A stretch of 64,000 bases of DNA from CAYOEV01 sp964403075 (GCA_964403075.1 CAYOEV010000007.1:1-64000), one strand, 5' to 3'; shown: positions 32,486 to 43,023, counted from the first letter of the stretch. Made by a program: numbers and translations. Notes: generated by a model not told the origin, from the letters alone.

Positions 32486-35400
32486 TGGGAACAGTTAAAA
32501 ATCTGATAGAATACTTTGTAAGGTATCCTGTCTTAGCCAACATATTGATTGCTCTCACCCTGATAGGGGGGGTGGTCATGTTAGTAAACACCAAAAAATC
32601 CTTTTTTCCTACCCGGGCAGACAAATTCATTAATATAAATGTGAGTTACCCAGGTGCTTCTCCCGAAGAAATGGAAGAAGGTGTCACCTTGAAGATTGAA
32701 GAATCAATAAATGCCATCGCCGGAATTAAAGAAACTACCTCTTCCTCAGTGGAAAACTCTGCCAGTGTCAGCATTGAGATCATTGAGAGTTTTGACGTCG
32801 ATGAAGTGTACACGGATGTAAAAAACGCGGTAGATGGTATCAGTTCATTTCCGGTAGGGGCAGAAAAACCCATCATTTTTAAACAACGTCAAAGATCTAC
32901 CGCCCAGTGGCTAGCCCTCACGGGTGAAGTTGATCTCAAGACACTTAAAAATTATGCCGAGCAGGTTGAGGATGAATTGCTCGCCTCCGGCAAAGTAAGT
33001 CAGGTGGGTTTGGCAGGTTTCCCCCCACTTGAGATTACCATTGAAGTTTCTGAAAAAACGCTAAGACGTTATAACCTGACTTTCGATCAGGTAGCCCAGG
33101 CAGTAAGGAATAACAACCGGGACATATCTGCGGGCTCGGTAAAATCAGAAGTTGAGGAGATTCTCATACGGTCCAAATCTAAAGAAACCGACGCCCAAAA
33201 AATTGCTGAAATTGTCGTTCGCAGCAATTCAGATGGAAGCAAATTATTGCTGAAAGACATAGCAGTAATTAAGGAACAATTTGCTGAAACAGCCAACCAA
33301 TCCTTTCTCAATGGGAAGCGGGCTGTTTTTTTGGAGGTACGTAAACTTGAAACTGAAGACCTGGAGGTAATCTCTCAATTTGTGAAAGACTACGTACCCG
33401 ATTTTAACGAAAGAGCGGAAGGTGTAGAATTGTCCCTCAACTGGGACTTCATGAATCTACTTTCTCAGCGTCTGAACTTACTTACCAGCAATGGTGTGGT
33501 CGGTTTGATCCTTGTCATGGTCTCTTTGGGGTTATTCCTCAGTCTACGCCTTTCTTTTTGGGTGGCCTGGGGTATTCCATCTTCCTTTCTCGGCATGTTC
33601 GTCATTGGTGCTTTTGTTGGTCTGACGATTAATATGATTTCCTTGTTTGGGATGATCCTGGTCATTGGAATTTTGGTCGACGACGGTATTGTAATTGCGG
33701 AAAATATTTATGCGCATTTCGAACGTCATGGCAATGCGGCAAAAGCAGCTGTGAATGGCACCATGGAGGTGCTGCCTGCAGTATTTACGTCTGTGACCAC
33801 CACCATCATTGCATTTACCCCGCTTCTTATCCTTACAGGAGGTTTCGAATTTCTTAAAGACATGGCCTTTGTGGTCATTTTCAGTCTTGGCTTTTCGTTG
33901 ATCGAGGCTTTTTTTGTATTACCCGCTCACCTGGCGAGTAAGCAGGTACTACGGGTAAAAAAGGAAGATACCCGCAGCTACCAAATACGGAAATTTCTGG
34001 ATGGTATTATCGACTATTTCCGCTACAAACTCTATGGTCGCACCTTGCAATTGGCACTCAAGCATCGAATCATCGCCATGATTGTATTGTTGATGTTCAT
34101 TCCTATTGTGGTGAGCCTCGTGATGGGCGGGCAGATTAAAGCCACATTCTTTCCGCAAATTCCATTCAATAGCTTCAATGTGGGTATCGAATTCAAACCG
34201 GGAGAAACGGAAGGTAAGGTACTCGACCACTTGCGAACATTTGAGCAGGCTATTTTCGATGTCAATGAGGAAATGAAGACGGAATTAAATACCAAGCAAG
34301 ACATCATCGAAAACATGTTCAGTTCTGTTGGTAGCTCTGGTTTGGGTGAGAGTGGTTCACATACAGGCCGAATTAATGTCTTTTATCGCGAATTAGATGA
34401 ATACGGGTTAAACCAGTTTGATTTAATCGAACGGATACGAAAGGAAATCGGAGAAGTCTCGGAGGCGGAGAAATTTATAATAGGCGGTGCCAATAGGTTT
34501 GGAAAACCTATAGCCGTACGCTTAATGGGTAATAACCTGGGTGAATTGAAGGCAGCTAAACAATTTCTAAAGACGGAATTGGCCAATATTCCCGAGTTGA
34601 AAGAGGTGCAAGACAATCTAGCCATCGGAAGACGAGAGATGTTATTTAATCTGCGTCCGGAAGCTTATTTTCTTGGATTAACGACCAACGATATCACCAG
34701 CCAGATGCGTCAGGGTTTTTTTGGCGAGGAGGTCCAACGATTCATGAAAGGCGATAATGAGTTGCGGGTATGGGTGAGATACCCAAAAGAGGATCGAAAG
34801 ACCATCGCTCAGTTGGAAGATATTAAAATCAAAACCGGGAATAGCGAATACCCTTTGACACAATTGGCAGATTATGAGATTGAACGCGGGTTGGCTGGAA
34901 TCAAACATTACAATGGGGCACGTACGGTAACAATTGAAGCCGAAATGATCGACCCATTTGGTGAAGTTCCACCGGTTATTCAATTGGTTAAAAAGCAGAT
35001 TGTACCTGAACTGCAGACAAAATTCCCTACCGTAAAAGTGGAGTTTGGCGGTCAGTCGCAGGAAGGAGATCGGGCGGCAAGTGAAATAGGCTTATACTTT
35101 GGAGGCGCATTTGTGCTCATATTCTTTTTAATCATGATAACTTTTAAATCATTTTATCAGGCGCTGATTATTTTGGCCATGATACCCCTGGGATGGGCAG
35201 GCGCAGTGCTAGGTCATGGTATTGAAGATTGGCTTCGGCCGACCAAGGAATTTCCAGTCTCTTTGTTGAGTGCGTGGGGTATGGTGGCATTATCGGGTGT
35301 AATTATCAACGACGCGGTGGTTTTTCTGGCTAAATACAATAGCTTGATTAAGCGAGATGGTTTTACGGTAACCAAAGCGGCATATGAAGCGGGCATCGCA

Positions 35401-35694
35401 AGGTTTAGGCCGATCTTACTCACATCAATGACCACTGTTCTTGGTTTATATCCATTGATTAAGGAAAGTAGTTTTCAAGCTCAATTTTTAATACCTATGG
35501 CTATATCTGTTGCCTATGGCGTATTGATTGGGACATTCATCATCTTAATTTTTTTCCCAGTACTCCTTATTTTCATTAATGATATGCGAAGACTGGCCAA
35601 ATGGATTTGGACTGGTGAGAAGCCAACCCGTGAGAATGTTGAAAGGGTGGTTATAGATGAAGAGCGAATGAAAGAATTTGAGAAAGCGGCTTAA
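32485..35694 (+). CDS. RND family efflux permease
   Basis: A 1069-residue inner membrane pump with the twelve-helix RND layout and two large periplasmic loops. The proton-relay motif GILVDDGIVIAENI in helix 4 has the paired aspartates, and GVIINDAVVFLAKYN is its second-half counterpart. It is of the AcrB/HAE-like type rather than the metal (CusA) type, judged by these motifs; the substrate is unknown. It is followed 4 bases later by a small membrane protein and then by a TolC-like gene, forming a four-gene efflux operon. Confidence 0.94.
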   Translation: MGTVKNLIEYFVRYPVLANILIALTLIGGVVMLVNTKKSFFPTRADKFININVSYPGASPEEMEEGVTLKIEESINAIAGIKETTSSSVENSASVSIEIIESFDVDEVYTDVKNAVDGISSFPVGAEKPIIFKQRQRSTAQWLALTGEVDLKTLKNYAEQVEDELLASGKVSQVGLAGFPPLEITIEVSEKTLRRYNLTFDQVAQAVRNNNRDISAGSVKSEVEEILIRSKSKETDAQKIAEIVVRSNSDGSKLLLKDIAVIKEQFAETANQSFLNGKRAVFLEVRKLETEDLEVISQFVKDYVPDFNERAEGVELSLNWDFMNLLSQRLNLLTSNGVVGLILVMVSLGLFLSLRLSFWVAWGIPSSFLGMFVIGAFVGLTINMISLFGMILVIGILVDDGIVIAENIYAHFERHGNAAKAAVNGTMEVLPAVFTSVTTTIIAFTPLLILTGGFEFLKDMAFVVIFSLGFSLIEAFFVLPAHLASKQVLRVKKEDTRSYQIRKFLDGIIDYFRYKLYGRTLQLALKHRIIAMIVLLMFIPIVVSLVMGGQIKATFFPQIPFNSFNVGIEFKPGETEGKVLDHLRTFEQAIFDVNEEMKTELNTKQDIIENMFSSVGSSGLGESGSHTGRINVFYRELDEYGLNQFDLIERIRKEIGEVSEAEKFIIGGANRFGKPIAVRLMGNNLGELKAAKQFLKTELANIPELKEVQDNLAIGRREMLFNLRPEAYFLGLTTNDITSQMRQGFFGEEVQRFMKGDNELRVWVRYPKEDRKTIAQLEDIKIKTGNSEYPLTQLADYEIERGLAGIKHYNGARTVTIEAEMIDPFGEVPPVIQLVKKQIVPELQTKFPTVKVEFGGQSQEGDRAASEIGLYFGGAFVLIFFLIMITFKSFYQALIILAMIPLGWAGAVLGHGIEDWLRPTKEFPVSLLSAWGMVALSGVIINDAVVFLAKYNSLIKRDGFTVTKAAYEAGIARFRPILLTSMTTVLGLYPLIKESSFQAQFLIPMAISVAYGVLIGTFIILIFFPVLLIFINDMRRLAKWIWTGEKPTRENVERVVIDEERMKEFEKAA

Positions 35695-35698
35695 TTCA

Positions 35699-36406
35699 AT
35701 GAGTTACAAGGAAAAATTTCTGGCATTAAATCCCAGCGAGTTTGAAATCGCCCTTGAGGAAAACGATGGACTTAATTCTTCTGCTCGTCATGCGATGAAA
35801 GAAATACTTGAAGATAGGGGACAGACCCATACCGTACCCTACCAGGAAATACTCGACGGGCTGGCAGAGGAAGAAAAGAAAATTAGATCCTTGAAATACT
35901 TGAAAAACATGGGATTTACCATGTTTCAGTTGCAGGACAGCATTGTAATCAAACGCTATACATGGTCTAATTTTATCGATGTCGTGGGGATTTTGTTAGG
36001 CCTAATCTTTATGTTCGCCCTCGTACCCGCAGTCCAGACCTGGAGAACTGTATTTACGGAAGGATTAACGTCCGGTGGATTTTTTATGGCACTTATAGTC
36101 TCAGGACTTGGTGTTGTGGGTATTGGCTTGCTCTCGCGTAGTTTAATACGCTTTACGGAACTCAGAGATTTTAAACTGGTCATTCGTGGAAAAAATGAAT
36201 TCACGAAATTGGAGTTATTCAAGCGCATGAGCTGGAAGCGTCAGTATTTGTTGCTCGACCCGGAAAGCATCACCTACGAAGAAGATGAGGAGGGTGCCCG
36301 TCTGGTTACGTGGCAGGAGGGTCGAAAGATTCATCTTTTTCAAACAGAGGGTGCTTACCAGACAAGGGAAACTTTGAAATTATTGAAGGAGAAGTATTTA
36401 TCCTAA
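35699..36406 (+). CDS. Membrane protein embedded in the RND operon
   Basis: A 235-residue protein from the ATG at 35699 (an in-frame start inside the pump gene adds 7 residues). A charged cytoplasmic N-terminal domain (about 1-85) precedes two membrane helices (about 95-115 and 125-147) and a C-terminal domain (about 155-235) rich in basic and acidic residues. No family recognised and no enzymatic motif. It sits between pump and outer-membrane channel genes with gaps of 4 and 19 bases, so it is co-expressed with the efflux system, perhaps as an assembly or regulatory part. Confidence 0.7.
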   Translation: MSYKEKFLALNPSEFEIALEENDGLNSSARHAMKEILEDRGQTHTVPYQEILDGLAEEEKKIRSLKYLKNMGFTMFQLQDSIVIKRYTWSNFIDVVGILLGLIFMFALVPAVQTWRTVFTEGLTSGGFFMALIVSGLGVVGIGLLSRSLIRFTELRDFKLVIRGKNEFTKLELFKRMSWKRQYLLLDPESITYEEDEEGARLVTWQEGRKIHLFQTEGAYQTRETLKLLKEKYLS

Positions 36407-36425
36407 TTCAACTCTCTAATCAACC

Positions 36426-37835
36426 ATGAGGAAATCATTTGCTGCAGTATTTGCTTGCACGGCCTCTTTAGTATTCGGCCAAACTGTTGACTCATTTTCC
36501 GATGACCAATGGGATTCGCTTGCTACCCTTAGGGTGCAACCGCAGTCAGATACCCTTTCATTGAGCGAGGCAATTCTCATAGCCCTTGAACGGAATTATG
36601 ACATTAGAATAGAGGAGGGGAATGTTCAGGTTGCAACGACCAACAACAATTGGGGGCAAGCGGGACGTTGGCCGACCATTTCATTAAATCTGGACCAACG
36701 AAATGCCCTGACTGATAACATAAAGTTGGTAAATCCCTTTCAGATTCCGGGTCAAACCACGGTCAATAGCCTGGTGCCGAATGTCAACCTCAATTGGGTA
36801 CTGTTCGATGGTTTTAGCATTTTTCTAACTAAACGAAGGTTGGAGCAGTTGCAAGCGGAAACAGCCGGCAACGCCTCCATTGTTATTGCCAATACCATCC
36901 AGTCTACCATTTTGGCTTATTACATTGGGGTACTGGAAAAAGAAAGATTGAGTGAGTTTGGCAAGCAGCTCAAACTATCGCGCGACCGGTACGAATATAC
37001 ACGCAGTAAGGCTGAATTGGGTAGTGCCGTTAGTTCAGATGTACTGTTAGAGGAGGGTAACTTCCTTACTGATTCAATCAACTACATCAATCAGCAGCTG
37101 GCGCTCAGAAATGCAGTGCGAAACTTGAATGTGTTGTTGGCTGAACCCGAGGTGGACAAAAGTTATGTACTCACGGATTCCCTCAATTTAACTCCACAGC
37201 TGTACGATTATGAGACGCTTAGAACGCGCATGTTCACAGAAAACGTGGATGTCAGGCGTCAATTTATTACCCAGGAAATTCTAAAAACGGATATCAAAGT
37301 AGCCCGTTCGGACAGGTGGCCGCGACTGGCGTTCAATGCGGGCTTTTCTGAAACCAGAAGTAGTGTATTCTTCGATCCCGGCTTTACGTCCCCGGACGGC
37401 AGCGCGATCAATGGTGGAAACAGCATTACAGACAATTATTTTGCCAATTTCACTTTGTCCTTCACCTTGTTCAATGGCGGCCAAATCAACCGGGCGATAA
37501 AAAATGCAGCCGTGCAGGCAGATATCGGCAGCCTACGCGTAGACCGCTTGAAAAATTCCCTGGATAGAGATTTAAGTGAGGCTTACGATCGCTATCAGGC
37601 AAGGACGCAGTTGTTTATGATCACTCAAAGACAAAAGGAGGCAGCCCTTACTAACTTGCAAATCTCGCAGCAAAAGTTTCGCAATGGATCGATCAATTCT
37701 TTTGATTTTCGGGTAGTTCAGAACAACTACCTTTCTTCTGCAATTCTCAACTTGCAAGCTGCTTATAACCTCATAGATTCAAAAATAGATTTAATGCGGA
37801 TCACCGGAGGTCTGATTCGGGATTACGGTAATTAA
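36426..37835 (+). CDS. TolC family outer membrane efflux protein
   Basis: A 469-residue outer membrane channel. Signal peptide (about 1-18, ending in FGQ), then two OEP repeats with the characteristic LSLSEAILIALERNYDIRI start, GRWPTISLNLD, and second-repeat segments (QAYNLIDSKIDLMRITGGLI at the end). It completes a tripartite pump with the upstream adaptor and RND permease. The ATG is 19 bases after the accessory membrane gene. Confidence 0.92.
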   Translation: MRKSFAAVFACTASLVFGQTVDSFSDDQWDSLATLRVQPQSDTLSLSEAILIALERNYDIRIEEGNVQVATTNNNWGQAGRWPTISLNLDQRNALTDNIKLVNPFQIPGQTTVNSLVPNVNLNWVLFDGFSIFLTKRRLEQLQAETAGNASIVIANTIQSTILAYYIGVLEKERLSEFGKQLKLSRDRYEYTRSKAELGSAVSSDVLLEEGNFLTDSINYINQQLALRNAVRNLNVLLAEPEVDKSYVLTDSLNLTPQLYDYETLRTRMFTENVDVRRQFITQEILKTDIKVARSDRWPRLAFNAGFSETRSSVFFDPGFTSPDGSAINGGNSITDNYFANFTLSFTLFNGGQINRAIKNAAVQADIGSLRVDRLKNSLDRDLSEAYDRYQARTQLFMITQRQKEAALTNLQISQQKFRNGSINSFDFRVVQNNYLSSAILNLQAAYNLIDSKIDLMRITGGLIRDYGN

Positions 37836-38255
37836 TCCGTTACTCATTCATTGCACTTAGCTCAATAAAGATGTCCATCGCTGGTATTGATGAACTCGAT
37901 AAAATCCGAGGCCTGGAAAGTCTAAATAGATAACGTACACGGGTACAGGCAAAGGAGTGCAGCCGTATCTCCATTTTATGGCCACTGGCCTTACGATGGA
38001 CGGGGAAAAATAATTGATTCAACTCCGTTTCTGATCATAAAAAATGGTTTGAGAATAATCAAAAGCAGGAAGGCGGTGGTGGTCCAATTTGGGTAAATTT
38101 TTCCGTACACAATAAAATCATGGTTTTGAAAAAAAATCAATTGGCCCAATGTTTGTTTGTAATGACAAGGCTTGCGTACATTTAGTCAAGTATTTTATCG
38201 TTATGACAGGGTTTGGCAAAGTTTTTAAAACCAATACTTTAAAAATCTGGTAATT
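37836..38255. other. 420-base intergenic region, nothing recognised
   Basis: It lies between the end of the efflux operon and a CheY-like gene. A 60-codon minus-strand open frame (37840-38022) has no recognisable features. No terminator hairpin or RNA gene was seen. The right half is A/T-rich and presumably carries the promoter of the next gene, but no consensus -7 box could be assigned. Confidence 0.5.
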
Positions 38256-38639
38256 GTGAGCAAAATTCTGATCATTGATGACAGTGAGATCGACAGATTA
38301 ATCACTGGAGAACTCCTCTCCAGGCAGCGCGACTCATTGGAAATATATAAGGTGTCTAGCGGTCAGGAGGCGATTGATTTTCTTACTGATCATCAGGGTG
38401 ATTTCTTTGCAGATTTGATTATCCTGCTGGATATCATGATGCCTGGGATGAATGGTTTTGAATTTTTGGATGCCTTTGACGAATTAATTGTCGAAAAAAA
38501 GGAGGACATCCGTATAGTTATGCTTTCTACTACCATGGACAAGCGGGATAAGAAAAAGGCAGAAGACCACCCCAACGTTCAGGTACTTTTGGAAAAGCCA
38601 CTAAAAATTGCCGAATTAGACCCTTATCTGGATATTTAA
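38256..38639 (+). CDS. Stand-alone CheY-like response regulator
   Basis: A 127-residue single receiver domain without output. It starts at a GTG (38256). Acidic pair DDSE near residue 8, phosphoacceptor in LLDIMMPGMNG (about residue 59), a Ser/Thr in MLSTT and the KP lysine near residue 111 are present. Such regulators, often with an inserted FFADLIIL segment, act by protein contact. No kinase is adjacent. The 3' end overlaps the convergent peptidase gene by 4 bases. Confidence 0.85.
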   Translation: MSKILIIDDSEIDRLITGELLSRQRDSLEIYKVSSGQEAIDFLTDHQGDFFADLIILLDIMMPGMNGFEFLDAFDELIVEKKEDIRIVMLSTTMDKRDKKKAEDHPNVQVLLEKPLKIAELDPYLDI

Positions 38640-40798
38640 TATTTTTCTTCCAAATCCAGCACAAAGGCGTACTCAAGTGCTGTGCGTTTAAGTCGGCTAA
38701 ACCTTCCTGAAGCTCCGCCATGTCCTGAATCCATGTCGCAATCCAAGATGAGGATATTATCGTCTGTTTTCATGTCCCGAAGTTTAGCCACCCATTTGGC
38801 TGGCTCCCAATATTGAACCTGAGAATCAAATAAACCGGTGGTAATCAGCATGTTGGGGTAGTCTTGAGCCTTCACCTGATCGTAAGGAGAATACGACAAC
38901 ATGTACGTGTACGAGTCTTCATTCTTTGGATTACCCCATTCGTCAAATTCATTGGTGGTGAGCGGAATGCTTTCATCCAACATGGTAGAAACCACATCAA
39001 CGAAAGGCACTGCAGCAATCACCCCGTTGAACAATTCCGGGTTCATGTTTACAACAGCACCCATCAGTAGCCCGCCGGCGCTTCCACCTTGGGCATAAAG
39101 GTGATCTGCAGAGGTATATTTCTGGGCGATCAGGAATTTGGCACAATCCACAAAGTCATTGAAGGTGTTTTGCTTCTTATACATTTTACCTTCGTCATAC
39201 CACTTTCGGCCCATTATCTGGCCACCGCGTACGTGTGCAATGGCAAAGGCAAATCCCCTATCCAGCAGGCTGAGTCTGACCGAACTAAAGCTCGGATCGA
39301 TGATATTGCCGTAGGAACCATACCCGTAAAGCAGGAGTGGGGACTTTCCTTCCTTTTTAAATCCTTTTTTGTACACTATTGAGACCGGGATTTTGACCCC
39401 ATCACGGGCAGGTGCCCAAATTCTTTCTGTGGCATAGTCTTCCGGATCGTGTCCACCAACTACCTCTACCTGCTTCTTAAGTGCTTTTTCCCTGGTGTTC
39501 ATGTCATAATCAATTACACTGGCCGGTGTGGTCATGGATTGATAGCCAAAGCGGAGAATATCGGTATCGAACTCAGGGTTGTTTCCTGTGTAGGCCACGT
39601 AGGCCGCTTCATCGAAAGTTAAATAATGTTCATCTCCAGACGACTGGTTGATAATCCGGATATTCGTTTGGGCATCTTTACGCTCCTCTATGGTGAGGTG
39701 GTTGCTAAATACTTCAATTCCCTCCAATAACACATCCTCCCTGTGAGGGATGACCTCCACCCAATTTTCCATTGCAGTGGCATTCTCGGGTGTCTCCATC
39801 AGACGGAAGTTTTCAGCTTCATGGTTGGTGACAATGTAGAATTTATCCTGGAAATGATAGATGGCGTACTCGTGCTTTTCACCTCTAGGGATGAATTGGC
39901 GAAAGGTTCCGGTAGGATTGTCTGCCTCCAGGAGGTGATAGTCTGATACCAGGGTGCTGGAGTTAACTATAATGAGATACTTATCCGACTTTGATTTATT
40001 TATTCCTATGTAATAGCTCGGATTTTTTTCTTCATACACCAACACGTCCTGCGACATATCGGTGCCCATTTTGTGTCTCCAAATCTTTTCAGAAAGAAGA
40101 GTCACCTTATTTTTAGAAGTGTAGAAGAAGTAATCACCATCTTCCGACCAGGCGCCATCCCCCTGTACGTTAGTCAGCACATCCGAAAGCATCTCACCGG
40201 TCTCTAAATTTTTAAATCGTATGGTGTATACTCTTCGGCTAAGGGTATCTTCAGCAAAGGCCAATACGTTGTTGTCCCTACTTACTTTTAATGCCGAGAT
40301 ACTGTAATAGTCTTTGTCCTCCGCCATCTTATTTACGTCCAGAAGTATTTCCTCTTCGTTTTCAAGCTTTCCCTTTTTCCGCGAATAGATGGGATATTCA
40401 TTGCCTTTTTCGTATCTCGTCATGTACCAGTAGCCATTTTTGAAAAAAGGCACTGATTCATCGTCCTGCTTAATCCGGCCTTTCATTTCGTTGAAGAGGT
40501 CTTCCTGAAACTTCTCGGTATGTTTCATGACCTCACGGGTGTAGGCATTTTCTGCGTTGAGGTAGTTCCGAACTTTTTGCGTTTGTTCATCAGGCGTTGG
40601 AGCGTTTTTTTGTTCGTCTGATAGCCGCATCCAGAAATAAGGGTCTACCCGTTCATTGCCATGTGGGGTAGTGATTTTGTGGTTTATTTTTTCCGCTACC
40701 GGTGGTTTCACGTAGAGCTTTCTTTTTTTTGATGAAGAAGTACAACTTTGGATGAGCACGATTCCCAAAAAGGAAAAGACAACAAGAATAGTTTTCAT
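38636..40798 (-). CDS. Prolyl oligopeptidase family (oligopeptidase B-like) lipoprotein
   Basis: A 720-residue S9A serine peptidase cleaving short peptides, probably after basic or prolyl residues. The ATG at 40798 starts a lipoprotein signal with IQSC; the longer frame (from 40825) spoils it. The N-terminal seven-blade propeller (about 80-430) follows the DPYFWMRL motif; the catalytic domain has GGSAGG with Ser573, the Asp region GLFDSQV and the His in DSGHGG. RVYTIRF and the LLYGYGSYG motif are typical of oligopeptidase B. It likely acts in the periplasm. Confidence 0.9.
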   Translation of the reverse strand: MKTILVVFSFLGIVLIQSCTSSSKKRKLYVKPPVAEKINHKITTPHGNERVDPYFWMRLSDEQKNAPTPDEQTQKVRNYLNAENAYTREVMKHTEKFQEDLFNEMKGRIKQDDESVPFFKNGYWYMTRYEKGNEYPIYSRKKGKLENEEEILLDVNKMAEDKDYYSISALKVSRDNNVLAFAEDTLSRRVYTIRFKNLETGEMLSDVLTNVQGDGAWSEDGDYFFYTSKNKVTLLSEKIWRHKMGTDMSQDVLVYEEKNPSYYIGINKSKSDKYLIIVNSSTLVSDYHLLEADNPTGTFRQFIPRGEKHEYAIYHFQDKFYIVTNHEAENFRLMETPENATAMENWVEVIPHREDVLLEGIEVFSNHLTIEERKDAQTNIRIINQSSGDEHYLTFDEAAYVAYTGNNPEFDTDILRFGYQSMTTPASVIDYDMNTREKALKKQVEVVGGHDPEDYATERIWAPARDGVKIPVSIVYKKGFKKEGKSPLLLYGYGSYGNIIDPSFSSVRLSLLDRGFAFAIAHVRGGQIMGRKWYDEGKMYKKQNTFNDFVDCAKFLIAQKYTSADHLYAQGGSAGGLLMGAVVNMNPELFNGVIAAVPFVDVVSTMLDESIPLTTNEFDEWGNPKNEDSYTYMLSYSPYDQVKAQDYPNMLITTGLFDSQVQYWEPAKWVAKLRDMKTDDNILILDCDMDSGHGGASGRFSRLKRTALEYAFVLDLEEKY

Positions 40799-40916
40799 GC
40801 GGCAGGCGTGAATTGGTTGTTTCAAAACTATTAAAAAAAAGTGATAGTCAATAACCGCACTCCGATCACATGATTAGTGAAAGAATTTAATCCATAGGCT
40901 TTTTCGTATTTGTATG

Positions 40917-41807
40917 CTACTTTTTAAACATGGCGCTTACTTGGAGTTCCTTGGACCCGGGATTGTATTTATAAAAGCCCTCTCCTGACTTTGCGCCGAG
41001 ATATCCTGCATGTACCATGTTTACCAGCAGCGGGCAAGGTGCGTATTTGGGATTGCCTAAACCCTGGTGCAGGACGTTAAGTATAGAAAGACAGACATCC
41101 AAACCAATAAAATCGGCCAGTTGCAATGGACCCATAGGGTGTGCCATGCCCAGCTTCATGACGGTATCAATTTCTTCTACACCTGCCACGCCTTCGAAAA
41201 GGGATATGATGGCCTCATTGATCATGGGCATGAGGATACGGTTGGCTACAAATCCAGGGTAATCATTGACTGCTACTGGCACTTTTTTCAGGTCCTTACT
41301 CAATGCCATGATGGTCTCTACGGTTTCCGCAGAGGTGCCATAGCCACGGATAACTTCTATCAGCTTCATTACCGGTACGGGATTCATGAAGTGCATACCT
41401 ATTACCTGTCCTGGTCGATGCGTCTCGGCGGCAATCTGCGTGATGGATATGGAAGAAGTATTTGAAGCGAGGATGCACCCCAGTGGTGCGTCCCGATCCA
41501 GAGACTGAAAAATTTTCTTTTTAATGGCCAAATTTTCTGTGGCTGCTTCCACTACCAAATCTGCCTGCTCTACACCGGTGGTCATGTCGGTGAACATTTC
41601 AAGACGGCTCAGTGTAGCCTTCTTATCTTCTGCCGTGATGATTGATTTGTTGATTTGTCGATCCAGGTTTTTACTTATCAAGGCTGCGGCTTTCCGCAGG
41701 GCCTCCTCAGAGATATCTATAAGGTTCACTTGGTAACCGGATTGAGCAAAGACATGCGCAATTCCATTGCCCATGGTGCCAGATCCAATAACTGCAATAT
41801 TTTTCAT
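40917..41807 (-). CDS. 3-hydroxybutyryl-CoA dehydrogenase
   Basis: A 296-residue NAD(P)-dependent 3-hydroxyacyl-CoA dehydrogenase of the short, monofunctional type. Rossmann motif GSGTMGNGIA at 8-17; the catalytic His is in GMHFMNPVPVMKLIEV (about 145), with the partner Glu in that motif and Asn in VNDYPGFVANRIL. Its role is reduction of acetoacetyl-CoA or oxidation in fatty acid breakdown. It is transcribed 4 bases after the aldolase gene on the same strand, so the two share a transcript. Confidence 0.92.
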   Translation of the reverse strand: MKNIAVIGSGTMGNGIAHVFAQSGYQVNLIDISEEALRKAAALISKNLDRQINKSIITAEDKKATLSRLEMFTDMTTGVEQADLVVEAATENLAIKKKIFQSLDRDAPLGCILASNTSSISITQIAAETHRPGQVIGMHFMNPVPVMKLIEVIRGYGTSAETVETIMALSKDLKKVPVAVNDYPGFVANRILMPMINEAIISLFEGVAGVEEIDTVMKLGMAHPMGPLQLADFIGLDVCLSILNVLHQGLGNPKYAPCPLLVNMVHAGYLGAKSGEGFYKYNPGSKELQVSAMFKK

Positions 41808-41811
41808 GGGT

Positions 41812-42876
41812 TTATTTATTTTGATTCAGGCAATTCAAATCCTCAAAGGCTGTTTTTAACCGTTGTACCAAAGACTTTTCACCCTCGCGCAACCAAACCC
41901 TCGGATCATAGAATTTCTTATTAGGCTTGTCAGTACCTTCGGGATTGCCTATTTGACTTTTCAGGTAACCCGTATTGACCTCGGAATAATTCCTGATACC
42001 ATCCCAAAATGCCCATTGCATGTCTGTATCAATGTTCATTTTAATGGCTCCGTATCCTATGGCCTCACGAATTTCTTCTCGCGAGGAGCCTGAGCCACCG
42101 TGAAAAACGAAATTGACCGGATTTTTTTTCGTGCCATGCTTGCGTTGGATATGGTCTTGAGAATTCTTTAAAATCTTAGGTGTGAGCTTCACATTGCCCG
42201 ACTTATACACGCCATGAACATTGCCGAAGGCCGCGGCAACCGTAAAGTTATCCCCGACTTTTTTCATGTTTTCATAGGCGTACGCCACTTCCTCTGGTTG
42301 GGTGTACAGCATGGAGTTGTCGATGTCTGTATTGTCCACACCATCTTCTTCACCACCAGTAACACCCAATTCGAGCTCCAGTGTTATACCCATTTTATGC
42401 ATGCGTTGGAAATACGCTACACAAGTACTTATGTTGTTTTCAAGTGACTCCTCGGACAGATCAAGCATGTGCGAAGAGAATAGCGGATGGCCATGTTGCT
42501 CCATGAACTGCTCGTTGGCATCCAATAATCCGTCTATCCATTTCAATAATTTTCTGGCTGCATGGTCGGTATGTAATACCACGGGTACGCCGTAATGCTT
42601 GGCCATTGTGTGTACATGCTGGGCGCCTGATATTGCACCGGCAATTGCCGCTTTCTCATCTTCGTTCGATAGCCCTTTTCCTGCAAAAAAGGCAGCTCCA
42701 CCATTGGAGAACTGGATCATCACGGGCGAATTCACTTCTCGCGCGGTTTCCAGCACCGCGTTGATAGAATGGGTGCCTATAACATTCACCGCTGGTAGGG
42801 CAAAAGCTTTGTCATTGGCATGGTTGAGCAGGTCGGTTACTTCTTGACCATGAAGAACTCCGGGTCTAAATTTCAT
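41812..42876 (-). CDS. fbaA: Class II fructose-bisphosphate aldolase
   Basis: A 354-residue zinc aldolase of glycolysis and gluconeogenesis. The open frame reaches 43155, but the enzyme begins at the ATG at 42876 (MKFRPGV), matching E. coli FbaA length. The zinc and catalytic region HTDHAARK, the metal-near ELGVTGGEEDGVDNT, GNVHG, FVFHGGSGS and KMNIDTD phosphate loop are all present, as is the class IIA-type HGHPLFSSHM segment. It is followed by the 3-hydroxybutyryl-CoA dehydrogenase gene. Confidence 0.95.
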   Translation of the reverse strand: MKFRPGVLHGQEVTDLLNHANDKAFALPAVNVIGTHSINAVLETAREVNSPVMIQFSNGGAAFFAGKGLSNEDEKAAIAGAISGAQHVHTMAKHYGVPVVLHTDHAARKLLKWIDGLLDANEQFMEQHGHPLFSSHMLDLSEESLENNISTCVAYFQRMHKMGITLELELGVTGGEEDGVDNTDIDNSMLYTQPEEVAYAYENMKKVGDNFTVAAAFGNVHGVYKSGNVKLTPKILKNSQDHIQRKHGTKKNPVNFVFHGGSGSSREEIREAIGYGAIKMNIDTDMQWAFWDGIRNYSEVNTGYLKSQIGNPEGTDKPNKKFYDPRVWLREGEKSLVQRLKTAFEDLNCLNQNK

Positions 42877-43023
42877 AAGTTGCTTTTGTTGTTCGAGTTG
42901 CGAGGGCAAATATAAACGGTTCGGCAGACGGCGCCAGACAGATTGGCCATAAGTTACCGAACGATTGCTTATGAGGCTTGTAATTAAATTCTTAAGTTTG
43001 TGGCGCAATCGGGAAGCGATTTC

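Noticed and set aside
37840..38022. 60-codon minus-strand frame in the gap after the efflux operon
   Set aside because: No motif, no good ribosome site and no protein-like pattern.
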